Source: Metapseudomonas otitidis
GTDB taxonomy: Bacteria > Pseudomonadota > Gammaproteobacteria > Pseudomonadales > Pseudomonadaceae
Reading direction: 5' to 3'
Length of the DNA stretch: 64,000 bases
Assembly (NCBI RefSeq): GCF_900111835.1
Contig: NZ_FOJP01000001.1
Coordinates: 248,001-312,000 of the forward strand
Made by a program: the position numbers and the translations under genes. Every line of letters begins with the position of its first letter. Within the stretch, counting starts at the first letter, position 1. The notes beneath the pieces were generated by a model, which ran no database searches, had not been told where the DNA came from, and was given only the letters and a program-made list of their open reading frames with translations. Below are positions 45,164 to 53,326 of the stretch, piece after piece.

Positions 45164-45883
45164 TTAGAAATCCCCCCACAACTGCTGGGCGACGCTCAGC
45201 GCCACCACCGGCGCGGTTTCCGTGCGCAGTACGCGTGGGCCCATGCGTGCCGCCTGGAAGCCTTGCTGCTGGGCCGCTTCCACTTCGGCGTCGGACAGCC
45301 CGCCCTCCGGGCCGATGAGGAACGCCAGCGTGGCTGGTCGTGCATGGCTGGCCAGGGGCTCGGCCACCGGGTGCAGGACCAGCTTGAGGTCCGCCTCCAC
45401 CTGCTTCTGCCACTCCCCCAGCGTCACCGGTGGGTGGATCACCGGCAGCACCGAGCGGCCGCATTGCTCGCAGGCGCTGATGGCCACCTGGCGCCAGTGG
45501 GCCAGGCGCTTGTCGGCGCGTTCATCCTTCAGGCGCACTTCGCAGCGCTCGCTCACCAGGGGGGTGATCTCCGCCACGCCCAGCTCGGTGGCCTTCTGGA
45601 TGGCCCAGTCCATGCGCTCGCCCCGGGACAGGCCTTGGCCGAGGTGGACCCGCAACGGCGACTCGGCCAGGCCGGCAAAGGCTTCGCGCAGTTCGACGCG
45701 GACGCTTTTCTTGCCGACCTCCACCAGTTCGCCTATGAATTCCTGGCCTGAACCGTCGAACAGCTGGACGGCATCACCTTCGGCCAGCCGCAGCACGCGA
45801 CCGATGTAGTGGGCCTGGGCTTCGGGCAGGGCGTGTTGCCCGAGGGCGAGGGCGGCGTCGATGAAAAAGCGGGAAAGGCGCAT
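45164..45883 (-). CDS. rsmE: 16S rRNA (uracil1498-N3)-methyltransferase RsmE
   Basis: 239 residues, SPOUT superfamily. Motifs: HYIGRVLRLAEGDAVQLFDG, QGLSRGERMDWAIQKATELGV, LIGPEGGLSDAEVE, and the C-terminal knot LGPRVLRTETAPVVAL. Adjacent to bioA on the same strand (68 nt gap). Confidence 0.95.
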   Translation of the reverse strand: MRLSRFFIDAALALGQHALPEAQAHYIGRVLRLAEGDAVQLFDGSGQEFIGELVEVGKKSVRVELREAFAGLAESPLRVHLGQGLSRGERMDWAIQKATELGVAEITPLVSERCEVRLKDERADKRLAHWRQVAISACEQCGRSVLPVIHPPVTLGEWQKQVEADLKLVLHPVAEPLASHARPATLAFLIGPEGGLSDAEVEAAQQQGFQAARMGPRVLRTETAPVVALSVAQQLWGDF

Positions 45884-45951
45884 GGATTCGGCGGGCTGAA
45901 GAGGGAAAGCCGCAAGCTTACCCGCTTCGCCGCCCGCCGTTAAACCGCCTG

Positions 45952-47358
45952 CTAGCCCGGATCGCGGTGATTGGGGTGCAGGTCGGCGGCGACGGCCACG
46001 CTCACCCCGTCACGGGTGGCGATGTCGATGCCTTCGCTGGCCACCTCGGCGAGGAAGTCGATCTCCTCCGGGGTGATCACGTAGGGCGGCAGGAAGTACA
46101 CCACGTTGCCCAGCGGGCGCAGCAGGGCGCCGCGCTCCAGGGCGTGCTGGAACACCTTCAGGCCACGGCGCTCCTGCCAGGGGTAGGGCGTGCGGCTGGC
46201 CTTGTCCTGGACCATCTCCATGGCCAGCACCATGCCGGTCTGGCGGATCTCGGCGACGTGGGCGTGGTCGGCCAGGTGTGCGGTGGCGCTGGCCATGCGC
46301 GTGGCCAGGGCGCGGTTGGCCTCGATGACGTTGTCCTGCTCGAAGATGTCCAGGGTCGCCAGGGCGGCGGCGCAGGCCAGCGGGTTGCCGGTGTAGGTGT
46401 GCGAGTGGAGGAAGGCGCGCAGGGTCTGGTAGTCGTCGTAGAACCCCTGGTAGACGGCCTCCGAGGTGAGCACGGCGGCCATCGGCAGGTAGCCGCCGGT
46501 GAGTGCCTTGGAGAGCACCAGGAAGTCCGGGGCGATGCCGGCCTGCTCGCAGGCGAACATCGTGCCGGTGCGGCCGAAGCCGACGGCGATCTCGTCATGG
46601 ATCAGGTGCACGCCGTAGCGGTCGCAGGCCTCGCGCAGCAGCGTGAGGTAGATCGGGTGGTACATGCGCATGCCGCCGGCGCCCTGGATCAGCGGCTCGA
46701 CGATCACGGCGGCGACCTCTTCGTGGTGCTCGGCGAGGGTCTGCTCCATGTGGACGAACATGGCCCGCGAATGGGCCTCCCAGCTGACGCCTTCCGGGCG
46801 CAGGTAGCAGTCCGGGGTCGGCACCTTGAGGGTGTCCATCAGCAGGGATTTGTAGGTTTCGGTGAACAGCGCCACGTCGCCCACCGACATCGCCGCGACG
46901 GTTTCACCGTGGTAGCTGTTGGTCAGGGTAACGAAGCGCTTCTTGCGCTCCAGGCCCTGGTTGCGCCAGAAGTGGTAGCTCATCTTCAGCGCCACCTCGA
47001 TGCCCGAGGAGCCGTTGTCGGCATAGAAGACCCGGTCCAGGCCCTGGGGCGTGAGCTTCACCAGGCGCTCGGACAGCTCGATCACCGGCTGGTGGCTGAA
47101 GCCGGCGAGGATGACGTGCTCCAGTTGCTCGACCTGGTCCTTGATGCGCTGGTTGATGCGCGGGTTGGCGTGGCCGAACACGTTGACCCACCAGGAGCTG
47201 ACCGCGTCCAGGTAGCGCTTGCCTTCGAAGTCCTCCAGCCACACGCCCTCGCCACGGCGGATCGGTACCACCGGCAGGCGCTCGTGGTCCTTCATCTGGG
47301 TACAGGGGTGCCACAGCACGGCGAGGTCGCGCTGCATCCAGTCGGCGTTTTGGCCCAT
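45952..47358 (-). CDS. bioA: Adenosylmethionine-8-amino-7-oxononanoate aminotransferase BioA
   Basis: PLP-dependent step of biotin synthesis, using SAM as amino donor to make DAPA. 468 residues. WHPCTQMKDHE near the N-terminus, NSYHGET, HDEIAVGFGRTGTMFACE, and the PLP Lys in LSKALTGGYLPMA. ATG at 47358 (GGAG just upstream); the open frame continues upstream without coding character. Confidence 0.96.
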   Translation of the reverse strand: MGQNADWMQRDLAVLWHPCTQMKDHERLPVVPIRRGEGVWLEDFEGKRYLDAVSSWWVNVFGHANPRINQRIKDQVEQLEHVILAGFSHQPVIELSERLVKLTPQGLDRVFYADNGSSGIEVALKMSYHFWRNQGLERKKRFVTLTNSYHGETVAAMSVGDVALFTETYKSLLMDTLKVPTPDCYLRPEGVSWEAHSRAMFVHMEQTLAEHHEEVAAVIVEPLIQGAGGMRMYHPIYLTLLREACDRYGVHLIHDEIAVGFGRTGTMFACEQAGIAPDFLVLSKALTGGYLPMAAVLTSEAVYQGFYDDYQTLRAFLHSHTYTGNPLACAAALATLDIFEQDNVIEANRALATRMASATAHLADHAHVAEIRQTGMVLAMEMVQDKASRTPYPWQERRGLKVFQHALERGALLRPLGNVVYFLPPYVITPEEIDFLAEVASEGIDIATRDGVSVAVAADLHPNHRDPG

Positions 47359-47383
47359 GGTCGGTCTCCGGAAAGGTCGGGGA

Positions 47384-47412
47384 AGCCTATGCAATAGGGG
47401 TGAGATGGACAA
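47384..47412 (-). promoter_or_regulatory. Candidate promoter of bioA
   Basis: On the minus strand TTGTCC (47412-47407), 17-nt spacer, TAGGCT (47389-47384), 25 nt before the ATG. Confidence 0.45.
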
Positions 47413-47518
47413 GCCGGCCGATCCGGCACATCGCCGACGGGGTTCTCTGGTGGGCCGGGGGCGCCTGGCGTATCCTGCGCGCCATTTGAAAGACGCTCGC
47501 TTTTCCTTGGGGGAACCA

Positions 47519-48997
47519 ATGTCTGCTGCCTGGCTGCGCGGGTGCGCGCTGATCCTGATCGGTTTGTTCTGCGCCGGTGCGCAGGGCAAGGAGAAACAAC
47601 CCGCTGCCATCGTCGTCGGTGGCGGCATGGCCGGCCTGACGGCGGCCTATGAACTGCAGCAGCAGGGCTGGCAGGTCACCCTGCTGGAGGCCAAGCCGTC
47701 CATCGGCGGCCGATCCGGCCTGGCCACCACCGAGTGGATCGGCTCCGCCAAGCTGCAGCCGACCCTGCATGCCTACCTCAAGGACTTCAAGCTCGGCACC
47801 GTCCCGGCGCCGGACTACGTGCGCGCCCCCGGCTACCTGGTGAATGGCCGCTACTTCACCGAGGCCGACCTGCTGAAGGAGGCGCCTTCCACCGTCGAGG
47901 GCCTGAAGCGCTTCGACAAGAGCCTGGATGACCTCGCCGCGTCCATCGAGGACCCGCTCAAGCCGCTGGTCAACCACACCCTGCAGAGCCTGGACGCCAT
48001 CACCGCGTCCCGTTGGCTGGACAAGCTGGCCCTGCCGCCCACCGCCCGCGCCCTGGTGGACCAGCGCATCCGCTCCCGCTACGACGAGCCGTCGCGCCTG
48101 TCGCTGCTCTACCTGGCCCAGCAGGCCCGCGTCTACCGGGGCCTGCCGGAAGGCGACCTGCGCGCCGCGCGACTGCCCGGTGGCAGCGCGGCCCTGGCCC
48201 AGGCCGTGGCGAAGAAGCTGAAGACGGTGAAGACCAACGCCCGCGTCTCGGCCATCGTCCAGGACAAGGACGGCGTGACCGTGAAGGTCGGCGGCGCCGG
48301 CTACCGTGCCGACTACGTGGTGCTGGCCGTGCCGCTGCCGGCGATGGACAAGATCAGCCTCACCCCGGCGCTGTCGGCGCTGCAGCTCAAGGCGCTGAAG
48401 GACATCAACTACGGCTGGCGCGACCAGTTGCTGCTCAAGTTCAAGAAGCCGGTGTGGGGCAAGAGCCGCCTTTCCGGCGAGGTCTACAGCGACCAGGGCC
48501 TGGGCATGCTGTGGGTCGAGCCGGCCCTGAAGGGCGGCGCCAACCTGCTGGTGAACATCTCCGGCGACAGCGCGCGCCTGCTGCAGGCTTTCGGTGACCG
48601 GCAGATGGTGGACCAGGTGCTGATCCGCCTGGACAAGTTCTTCCCCGGTGCCCGCGAGCAGTTCCAGGGCTTCGAGGTCCGCCGCTATGGCAAGGATGCG
48701 CTGGCCGGTGGCGCCTACCTGGCCTACGGCCCGGGCGAGATCAGCCAGTACTGGCGCCTGTGGGAAAAGCCGCTGCAGCGGGTGATCTTCGCCGGCGAGC
48801 ACACCGACGCCCTCTACCCGGGCACTCTGGAAGGCGCCCTGCGCAGTGGCCAGCGCGCCGCCGGCCAGGCCCGCGACCTGTTCGCCGGCAAACCGCTGGA
48901 GCCTGTGGAACCGGTCGCCGCCGCTGCACCTGCGGCCCCGGCCAAGGCCGAGGCCGCCAAGTCGGAGAAGAAGGGCTTCTTCTCCTGGCTGTTCTGA
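47519..48997 (+). CDS. Exported FAD-dependent amine oxidase-like protein
   Basis: 492 residues. N-terminal signal-like segment (about 1-22), then the dinucleotide-binding VVGGGMAGLTAAYEL, flavin amine oxidase features (EAKPSIGGRSG, and C-terminal VIFAGEHTDALYPGTLEGAL). An Ala/Pro/Lys-rich linker leads to a hydrophobic end (KKGFFSWLF). Substrate unknown. There is no twin-arginine motif, although export of folded flavoproteins is usually Tat-dependent, so the N-terminus may be an anchor. GGGGGAACC precedes the ATG. Upstream of cytochrome b561 and yceI. Confidence 0.82.
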   Translation: MSAAWLRGCALILIGLFCAGAQGKEKQPAAIVVGGGMAGLTAAYELQQQGWQVTLLEAKPSIGGRSGLATTEWIGSAKLQPTLHAYLKDFKLGTVPAPDYVRAPGYLVNGRYFTEADLLKEAPSTVEGLKRFDKSLDDLAASIEDPLKPLVNHTLQSLDAITASRWLDKLALPPTARALVDQRIRSRYDEPSRLSLLYLAQQARVYRGLPEGDLRAARLPGGSAALAQAVAKKLKTVKTNARVSAIVQDKDGVTVKVGGAGYRADYVVLAVPLPAMDKISLTPALSALQLKALKDINYGWRDQLLLKFKKPVWGKSRLSGEVYSDQGLGMLWVEPALKGGANLLVNISGDSARLLQAFGDRQMVDQVLIRLDKFFPGAREQFQGFEVRRYGKDALAGGAYLAYGPGEISQYWRLWEKPLQRVIFAGEHTDALYPGTLEGALRSGQRAAGQARDLFAGKPLEPVEPVAAAAPAAPAKAEAAKSEKKGFFSWLF

Positions 48998-49197
48998 TCC
49001 TCTCGCCCCTCCACCCGTCCGGCGGCTGTGCCAGCCGTCGGACATCTCTGTCAGGCCTGTCCTATCGCTAAATTTTCGGCGCGCTGGGTCGTCTTCAATG
49101 ATCGTATTGCTCGATATTTCAAAGCGACATTTTCTACTTTAATTCGATCTTTTTGCCGCTAGGCTTGTGGCCATTCGTTTTCAAGGGACCCTTCCTG

Positions 49198-49752
49198 ATG
49201 CAGTGGCGCAACACTTCCGACCGCTTCGGCGCAATCAGCATTTTCCTGCACTGGGGCGTAGCCCTGGTGGTCTTCGGCCTGTTCGGGCTGGGGCTGTGGA
49301 TGGTCGGCCTGGACTACTACAGCAGCTGGTACAAGACCGCCCCGGATATCCACAAGGGCATCGGCGTGCTGCTGTTCCTGGTGATGGGCCTGCGCCTGGT
49401 GTGGCGCTTCCTGAGCCCGCCGCCGCCGGCACCCGCCAATCACGGCCGCATGACCCGCCTGGGTTCGAAGCTGGGCCACCTGGCGTTGTACGCCGGCCTC
49501 TTCGCCCTGATGATCTCCGGCTACCTGATCTCCACCGCCGATGGCCGTGGCATCGAGGTATTCGGTCTGTTCGAAGTGCCCGCCACCCTGACCACCATTC
49601 CCGACCAGGAAGACGTGGCCGGTGTGGTCCACGAGTACCTCGCCTGGGGCCTGGTGATCTTCGCCGGCCTGCATGCCCTGGCCGCCCTCAAGCACCACTT
49701 CATCGATCGCGACGCCACCCTGGTCCGCATGCTCGGGCGCGCCGCCAAATAA
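49198..49752 (+). CDS. Cytochrome b561 family protein
   Basis: 184 residues, four membrane helices. Candidate heme-ligand His: H19 (IFLHWG), H51 (DIHKG), H143 (VHEYLAWG) and H157 ([11 protein letters not shown]). A membrane electron carrier likely linking quinol to periplasmic acceptors. The ATG at 49198 follows AAGGGA and a 200-bp gap that is AT-rich for this genome (49060-49165), where its promoter probably lies. Followed 28 nt later by yceI, a common pairing. Confidence 0.9.
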   Translation: MQWRNTSDRFGAISIFLHWGVALVVFGLFGLGLWMVGLDYYSSWYKTAPDIHKGIGVLLFLVMGLRLVWRFLSPPPPAPANHGRMTRLGSKLGHLALYAGLFALMISGYLISTADGRGIEVFGLFEVPATLTTIPDQEDVAGVVHEYLAWGLVIFAGLHALAALKHHFIDRDATLVRMLGRAAK

Positions 49753-49780
49753 CGCTGCACCCTCACAAGGAGAAACACCG

Positions 49781-50356
49781 ATGCTGAAGAAATCCCTCGC
49801 CGCGCTGACCCTCGGTGCCGCCCTGTTCGCTGGCCAGGCCATGGCTGCCGACTACGTCATCGACAAGCAGGGCCAGCACGCCTTCGTCAACTTCAAGATC
49901 AGCCACCTGGGCTACAGCTGGCTCTACGGCACCTTCAAGGACTTCGACGGCACCTTCAGCTTCGACGCCAAGGCGCCCGAAGCCAGCAAGGTGAAGGTCG
50001 AGCTGAAGACCGGCAGTGTCGACACCAACCATGCCGAGCGTGACAAGCACATCAAGAGCGGTGACTTCCTGAACGTCAGCAAGCACCCGACCGCCACCTT
50101 CGAGTCCACCGGTGTGAAATCCACCGGCGAAGGCACCGCCGACGTGACCGGCAACCTGACCCTCAACGGCGTGACCAAGCCGGTGGTGATCAAGGCCAAG
50201 TTCATCGGCGAAGGCAGCGACCCGTGGGGCGGCTACCGTGCCGGTTTCGAAGGCACCACCACCCTGAAGCTGAAGGACTTCGACATCCAGAAGGACCTCG
50301 GCCCGGCTTCCCAGGAAGTCGAGCTGATCATCTCCTTCGAAGGTGTGCGCAAGTAA
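49781..50356 (+). CDS. YceI family periplasmic protein (PasP-like)
   Basis: 191 residues, signal peptide cut after AMA (about residue 22). YceI lipocalin-like fold: [51 protein letters not shown], and the C-terminal [12 protein letters not shown]. The family binds isoprenoid quinones; the P. aeruginosa member at this locus has also been described as protease PasP. AAGGAG (49768-49773) supports the ATG. Confidence 0.92.
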   Translation: MLKKSLAALTLGAALFAGQAMAADYVIDKQGQHAFVNFKISHLGYSWLYGTFKDFDGTFSFDAKAPEASKVKVELKTGSVDTNHAERDKHIKSGDFLNVSKHPTATFESTGVKSTGEGTADVTGNLTLNGVTKPVVIKAKFIGEGSDPWGGYRAGFEGTTTLKLKDFDIQKDLGPASQEVELIISFEGVRK

Positions 50357-50373
50357 CCTTCCCCAAGGAAATG

Positions 50374-50399
50374 GAAACGCCGGCGCAAGCCGGCGTTTC
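50374..50399. terminator. Terminator after yceI
   Basis: 11-bp stem GAAACGCCGGC (50374-50384), GCAA loop, GCCGGCGTTTC (50389-50399), T-rich end. Confidence 0.8.
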
Positions 50400-50440
50400 T
50401 GTTTCTGGCAGTTGGCCTGGCGTTACCGGGCACTGCACAT

Positions 50441-50468
50441 GAAAACGCCGGCTTTGGCCGGCGTTTTC
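50441..50468. terminator. Second terminator, after rhlE on the minus strand
   Basis: 12-bp stem GAAAACGCCGGC (50441-50452), TTTG loop, GCCGGCGTTTTC (50457-50468). It is nearly the same stem as the yceI terminator and ends 15 nt from the rhlE stop. Read from the minus strand it is followed by A/T-poor sequence, so part of its T-tract is in the stem. Confidence 0.75.
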
Positions 50469-50482
50469 AATGGGGCTTGCTG

Positions 50483-52351
50483 TCAGCGGTTGCGGGTCAG
50501 CAGGGCGGGCTTCTCACCGCGCGGCCGGTTGCCGTTGCTCAGCTCATCCAGTTGCTCCGGCGTCGGGAAACGGTCGGCGCGGGATTCCTTGTGGATGATC
50601 TTCGGGGCTGGCTTGCGCGGCTCCTGAACGGCCGGCTCCTCGCGACGACGGGGTTCTTCCCGACGACCCTGGTTGCCGCCGCCCTGGGCGCGCTGGCCGC
50701 CACTGCCGCCACGGCGCTGGCCATTGCCACCACCGCTGCCGCCGGCGCCACCCTGGTTGCGGGAGCGACCGCCATTGCCAGCGCCGCCGCCGCCGTTGCT
50801 GCGGGCGCCCTGGCCTTGGCCTTGACCATTGCCGCCGCGACGGCCGCGGCCCTTGTCCTGGTACGGGCTGACGTAGTCGGCGCGGTTGCCGAAGTTGTCC
50901 ACGTCATCGTCCAGGAACTCTTCCGGGTCGCGGTCCCTCGGGACCGGCGGCGGGCCGGCAGGGCGGGAGTTCTGCTTGCCGGCCGGGTTCGCCGACTGCT
51001 GCTGCGGCTGGGCGCCGTCCGCCTTGCCCTTGCCTTTGCCGCGACGCTTGCGGCTCTTCTTGGCCTTGCCTTCGCCATCGGCGGCAGCCGTCTGGGCGGC
51101 CTGGGGCTTGTCGCCGTTGCTCGGCTCGCGCTTGGGCTTGTCGGCGCGGGGCTTGCGCTCCGGCTTCGGCGGGCGGGCCTCGGGGCGCTCGGCCTCGACG
51201 GTGGAGGGATCGAAGCCCTGCAGGTCGCCGTCGGGGATGCGCTGCTTGGTCAGGCGCTCGATAGCCTTGAGCAGTTTCTCTTCGTCCGGGGCCACCAGCG
51301 AGATGGCCTCGCCACTGCGCCCGGCACGGCCGGTACGGCCGATGCGGTGGACGTAGTCTTCCTCGACGTTGGGCAGCTCGTAGTTGACCACGTGGGGCAA
51401 CTGGTCGATGTCCAGGCCGCGCGCGGCGATGTCGGTGGCCACGAGGATGCGGATGGCGTTGGCCTTGAAGTCGGCCAGGGCCTTGGTGCGGGCGTTCTGG
51501 CTCTTGTTGCCGTGGATCGCGGCGGCCGGCAGGCCGTGCTTGTCCAGGTACTCGGCCAGGCGGTTGGCGCCGTGCTTGGTGCGGGTGAAGACCAGCACCT
51601 GTTCCCAGGCGCCGACGGTGACCAGGTGCGCCAGCAGGGCGCGCTTCTGGTTGGCCGGCAGGCGGAACACGCGCTGCTCGATGCGTTCGACCGTGGTGTT
51701 CGGCGGCGTGACCTCGATGCGCTCGGGGTCTTGCAGCAGCTTGTTCGCCAGGTCGGTGATGTCCTTGGAGAAGGTCGCCGAGAACAGCAGGTTCTGGCGC
51801 TGCGCAGGCAGGCGCGCGAGGACCTTCTTGACGTCGTGGATGAAGCCCATGTCGAGCATGCGGTCGGCTTCGTCCAGCACCAGGATCTCCACGTGGGAGA
51901 GGTCGATGCTGCCCTGGCCCATCAGGTCCAGCAGGCGGCCGGGGCAGGCCACCAGCACGTCGACGCCCTTGGACAGGGCCTGCACCTGGGGATTCATGCC
52001 GACACCGCCGAAGATGCAGGCGCTGGCCAGGGGCAGGTCGCGCGCATACACCTTGAAGCTGTCGTGCACCTGGGCAGCCAGCTCGCGGGTCGGGGTCAGG
52101 ACCAGTACCCGGGCCTGGCGCGCGGCGCGGCGGTGGGACTTGTCCGGGTGACCGTTGGGGAAGAGGCGTTCGAGAACCGGAAGGGCGAAGCCCCCGGTCT
52201 TGCCAGTGCCAGTCTGCGCCGCAACCATCAGGTCGCGACCTTGCAACACGGCGGGAATGGCCCGCTGTTGCACGGGAGTGGGCTGGGCGTAGCCGGCGGC
52301 TTCCACCGCGCCGACTAATGCCTCGGAGAGACCGAGGGAGGCAAAGGACAT
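50483..52351 (-). CDS. rhlE: DEAD-box RNA helicase RhlE (RhlE2-like)
   Basis: 622 residues. Core helicase in the first ~375: Q motif [45 protein letters not shown], and [14 protein letters not shown] long basic C-terminal tail (about 380-622) is rich in Arg/Gly/Asn/Gln ([18 protein letters not shown]) and Lys clusters, and probably contacts RNA. This tail and the location match P. aeruginosa RhlE2, an RNA-turnover helicase. Preceded by an unusually long leader. Confidence 0.93.
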   Translation of the reverse strand: MSFASLGLSEALVGAVEAAGYAQPTPVQQRAIPAVLQGRDLMVAAQTGTGKTGGFALPVLERLFPNGHPDKSHRRAARQARVLVLTPTRELAAQVHDSFKVYARDLPLASACIFGGVGMNPQVQALSKGVDVLVACPGRLLDLMGQGSIDLSHVEILVLDEADRMLDMGFIHDVKKVLARLPAQRQNLLFSATFSKDITDLANKLLQDPERIEVTPPNTTVERIEQRVFRLPANQKRALLAHLVTVGAWEQVLVFTRTKHGANRLAEYLDKHGLPAAAIHGNKSQNARTKALADFKANAIRILVATDIAARGLDIDQLPHVVNYELPNVEEDYVHRIGRTGRAGRSGEAISLVAPDEEKLLKAIERLTKQRIPDGDLQGFDPSTVEAERPEARPPKPERKPRADKPKREPSNGDKPQAAQTAAADGEGKAKKSRKRRGKGKGKADGAQPQQQSANPAGKQNSRPAGPPPVPRDRDPEEFLDDDVDNFGNRADYVSPYQDKGRGRRGGNGQGQGQGARSNGGGGAGNGGRSRNQGGAGGSGGGNGQRRGGSGGQRAQGGGNQGRREEPRRREEPAVQEPRKPAPKIIHKESRADRFPTPEQLDELSNGNRPRGEKPALLTRNR

Positions 52352-52600
52352 GGATGATCCTGTCTAGTTAGGGCTGGGCCCGGGGGACTTGTCAGCCTGG
52401 CGAGGTACTGGACGAAAAATGCTTTTCGTACAGGCCTTAGCAGCCGCTACGGGGAGCGCGGTGCCGTCCGGTCCCACTGGCGGAATGGAGGGCCAGTGTC
52501 CGGGCGAATGCCTGGCGGGAGCGCGGAGTATAACAGAGGCTTTCCCGTGTGCAGCCCATTCAACTGCTCAACGGTTCGACCGATTCACATCCCGGCGCGT
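52352..52600 (-). promoter_or_regulatory. Long leader and promoter region of rhlE
   Basis: 249 bp without a gene. On the minus strand a TATACT -10 (52532-52527) would give a leader of about 170 nt. The leader holds a 7-bp hairpin ACGAAAA/TTTTCGT (52412-52418, 52423-52429). I did not find a clear -35. Confidence 0.45.
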
Positions 52601-53326
52601 TCAAGGATTCAGCAGGAACACCACATAGCCCCTGAACCAGGGGCTCGCTGCCAGGTAGTCGGGCGCCTGCCATTCACCGTTCTGCACCAGGCCGATGCGG
52701 AACGGCAGGCGCAGGCGTGCCACGCGCGGCAGGTAGCGGCCGTACTCGGGGATGGTGTGGCGGCCCTGGTAGGTCTGCACCACCACTTCGTCCACCACCT
52801 GGGCCAGGCGGTTGATCACCTCGGGATCGCCGTTGCTGCCCCAGTCGAGCAGGCCGGTGATGCTCAGGCGGTACTCGGGCGGCAGGCGCTGGCGCAGGCC
52901 CTGGAGGAAGTCGGCGTACTCGGCCAGGTAGAGGGTGCCGGCGTCGAAGTCGATCTGGATGCCGGTGACGGTGTTGCCGGCACGCTTCCAGCGTGACAGC
53001 TGGGCCAGCAGGGTCCGGTGCACGTCCTCGGTCCAGCGCAGGGTGTGGGCGCGATAGACCACCCAGATCTCGCCCTGGCGCAGGCGTGGCACGGCCATGC
53101 CCTGGGCGATGAAGCGCGCCGCCGGATCGCCCGCACGGCGCGGCCCGTCGATCTGGCCCTGGAGGATGTAGAGGGTCTTGGCCTTGGCCAGCAGGGGTTG
53201 CGGACGCACGCCGCTCCACAGCCAGAAGGCATCGTGGGCGGCGGCGTCGACCCGCTCGCTGGCGCCGAGCAGCGGGCTGGCCAGGATCAGGCCGAGGGCC
53301 AGGAGCCTGGCGAACCCGAGGGGCAT
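52601..53326 (-). CDS. DUF3142 family exported protein
   Basis: 241 residues with a signal-like N-terminus (MPLGFARLLALGLILASPLLG). The body has IQIDFDAGTLYLAEYADFLQGLR and VVVQTYQGRHTIPEYGRYL, typical of DUF3142; the pattern is reminiscent of a TIM-barrel glycosidase-like fold, but no activity is known. Its ATG shares one base with the stop of the upstream 732-residue gene, so the two are translationally coupled. Confidence 0.78.
   Translation of the reverse strand: MPLGFARLLALGLILASPLLGASERVDAAAHDAFWLWSGVRPQPLLAKAKTLYILQGQIDGPRRAGDPAARFIAQGMAVPRLRQGEIWVVYRAHTLRWTEDVHRTLLAQLSRWKRAGNTVTGIQIDFDAGTLYLAEYADFLQGLRQRLPPEYRLSITGLLDWGSNGDPEVINRLAQVVDEVVVQTYQGRHTIPEYGRYLPRVARLRLPFRIGLVQNGEWQAPDYLAASPWFRGYVVFLLNP

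Noticed and set aside
50477-52318. A 613-codon plus-strand open frame opposite the helicase gene
   Set aside because: Low-complexity Ala/Leu/Val translation caused by the Arg/Gly-rich tail of rhlE; no ribosome site or domain.
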